Below the pieces are notes generated by a model. It had not been told where the DNA came from and made no database searches. It saw only the letters and a program-made list of their open reading frames with translations. A program made the position numbers and the translations under genes. A stretch of 64,000 nt of DNA from Mesotoga sp. BH458_6_3_2_1 (lineage in GTDB: Bacteria > Thermotogota > Thermotogae > Petrotogales > Kosmotogaceae), in the NCBI RefSeq assembly GCF_003664995.1, contig NZ_JFHL01000014.1, positions 17,890 through 81,889 on the forward strand. The letters run 5' to 3'. This document shows positions 63,501 to 64,000 of this stretch, piece after piece. Within the stretch, counting starts at the first letter, position 1. Each line of letters opens with the position of its first letter.

Positions 63501-64000
63501 TGCATTGATAATGACATCGCGGGACCCACAATCTCGGGGAGCATGACACATTACACCGATTCAGGGCTAAATTTGAATACGGACTATCAGTATAGAATTA
63601 AGGCCTTTTCAGAAGCAACGATAGAGTTTTCTATATTCAAAATCTCGCCTCTCCGTACATATTCTGAATATGTGGGACCATTGAATGTTACATTGACAGA
63701 AGATCCCAATAGGCCGCCTTCATTAACGATCATTAGTGGTCCTTCCGGAACAATATCCCAGAACAGCAGTACATTCAGCTGGAATGGCAGTGATCCGGAT
63801 GGAACCATTACTAAGTACGAATACAGAAAAGACGGAGGTAACTGGGTAAGCAATGGGACGAGCACAAGCTATACATGGAGTGAATACACTGAAGATTCCC
63901 ACATATTCGAAGTGAGGGCTCAGGACAACGAAGGTGCTTACTCGAGTACGATAAGCTGGGCTTTCACATATGACAGACCTAACCAAGCTCCAACAATCAC
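60582..64000 (+). CDS. Very large lipoprotein with Ig/PKD-like repeats (3' end outside window)
   Basis: At least 1139 residues in one open frame from ATG 60582 (GGAGGTGGGG upstream) to the window edge. The signal peptide ends in the lipobox FITGC, so it is a lipoprotein. About 85-residue repeats carry SGPSGTISQSSSTFSWNGSD, YEYRKDGGSWVSNGTSTSYT and HTFEVRAQDNEGAYS. Copies lie near residues 22-100, 225-310, 321-405 and 1041-1125. The first copy lacks the YSEG-x-HTFEVRA segment. Between them is a long beta-rich region (about 410-940) of unknown family, and an FN3-like segment near 945-1035. Likely a cell-surface or toga-associated adhesin or scaffold. Confidence 0.8.
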   Translation, partial: MKNRVFTLCLLVLIAAVVLFITGCPPVPNTLPTITKASGPSGTISQSSSTFSWNGSDPDGTITKYEYRKDGGSWVSNGTSTSYTWSGWAQDNEGAYSSTVIWTFTYSPDSFFPYAITVNYYWETDDLEAAVKSEFGPNATLADWDEIKAAYSGRIIEFIDAIGLSLGDENILIQCGGEEFVQADNKHYFMTRFDGDVPGWYEFYDQIDDYTLVLGSSYGVKDRVLAKLSDNIPPILTKVDGPGEQTKESSSTFDWAGVDSDGSVVEYEYREDGASWVSNGTSTSYTWSGYSEGSHTFEVRAQDNEGAYSNSVIWNFIYNVINQPPTVTKVSGPSGTISQRSSKFSWNGNDPEGTILEYKYRKDEGSWYSTTDTSYTWSGYSEGPHTFEVRAQDDEGTYSGVVGWTFSYTESELSFEELRACSYYNGGLLASDGPENQFRDGLLIRTMTSSGKYGYMKVQNYENNLLFDYLLFENAINVTFTSNILLSPGSQYDLDKDGSADIEFYELAYQESFFLTRPFDPQADIPRYLEFIYDDSQDYGCMFFAETVSESGIIFYEPEEGKLVGSSEAYEISSLVEPSEGQIAYVLSEDFPSYSQGDVIVDTQNQMIRKLISEPQIVGKDVLLHTEEGALTDIFDSLDFSCENEVTSFELEGFYPTALSNMIEMEFEVSKGFLESKLPSGVSLEGFIKGKLSIGGGFIFELKIRKSEVLFRSYFNGNWKIELESGLELEGKIPLMNDEVSLSEITGVPVRFSSTMWMPIGLIAIPIEIALEPRFMHEWDLSGAVGIKGKLEREWEAKFGFQIDNLNGFQWIMEGKEKKETYWTPYIKGELEHRSGLIFELSFNVLYLAGPTIKLRNYIYHTIEGSVELGDDFDWETRDVALEYETGFKSDLVFGMSTSSWLERIGLEVSVDAPPLPIVEVPFLEMSINWPAKPTNLEYVQVDLDKAKLSWKDNSHCESGYELEKSVQGGLFTCIDNDIAGPTISGSMTHYTDSGLNLNTDYQYRIKAFSEATIEFSIFKISPLRTYSEYVGPLNVTLTEDPNRPPSLTIISGPSGTISQNSSTFSWNGSDPDGTITKYEYRKDGGNWVSNGTSTSYTWSEYTEDSHIFEVRAQDNEGAYSSTISWAFTYDRPNQAPTI

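Overview
The window most resembles the chromosome of a mesophilic or moderately thermophilic member of the Thermotogota (Kosmotoga/Mesotoga-like). This is an inference from protein style, AGGAGGTGA-type ribosome binding sites, 30-nt CRISPR repeats whose crRNA-sense strand ends in GGAAAC, and a BtpA/PfkB/BMP-ABC gene set. No rRNA or tRNA gene was seen to confirm it. Most of the window (about 4.9-50.8 kb) is one large defence island.

Layout. 0-4.9 kb: an ATPase with a nuclease-like tail (DUF234 type), a secreted DUF1254/DUF1214 protein, and intergenic mosaics of short hairpin repeats. 4.9-7.0 kb: a decayed CRISPR array, a broken IS21 istB, and a hybrid array that switches from one repeat family to another in register. 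7.7-27.2 kb, all on the minus strand: a type III-D-like locus. It has cas2, a CARF protein, an HD-less Cas10 with GGDD, several Cas7-like RAMPs, a Csx10-like fusion and a small subunit. Downstream lie a coiled-coil membrane protein, a UvrD-like helicase, a RecQ-like helicase, a CARF-HD-CARF fusion and a CARF-RelE-like effector. 28.4-34.2 kb: a CRISPR array of about 78 repeats, broken by hairpin-rich elements. Its leader is at the right end and is a diverged duplicate of the leader of the 6-7 kb array. 34.9-41.4 kb, minus strand: type I-B cas1, cas4, cas3, cas5, cas7 and cas8b, without cas2 or cas6. 41.4-43.7 kb: three small uncharacterised genes and a DarT/DarG ADP-ribosylation toxin-antitoxin pair.

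43.9-50.8 kb, plus strand: the most unusual locus. A single 1300-residue protein carries both catalytic barrels of a bacterial multisubunit RNA polymerase. It has beta motifs (GDKITGRHGNKG), then beta-prime motifs (NRQPSLHRH, DFDGD, trigger loop, C-terminal zinc site). It is tightly coupled to an unknown acidic protein, to an NtrC-like AAA+ ATPase with a receiver-like N-terminus and a GSWTGS loop in place of GAFTGA, and to cas6. Six copies of a fixed-spacing promoter-like motif occur in the window. The motif is an A-run, GTGT-GATTAT, then TTG at bases 16-18. All six are on the minus strand and precede defence units: the type III locus, the recQ/CARF operon, the small gene heading the type I-B operon, two other small genes, and darT-darG. 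The polymerase operon itself has a housekeeping-type promoter. My leading hypothesis is a private transcription system, in which a dedicated RNA polymerase and AAA+ opener drive a defence regulon from its own promoters. This is inference; the motifs and gene fusions are seen directly.

51-64 kb: ordinary metabolism. A GntR regulator heads an operon of two BtpA paralogues, a PfkB sugar kinase and a BMP-type nucleoside-like ABC importer. It is followed by the start of a very large repeat-containing lipoprotein that runs off the right end.
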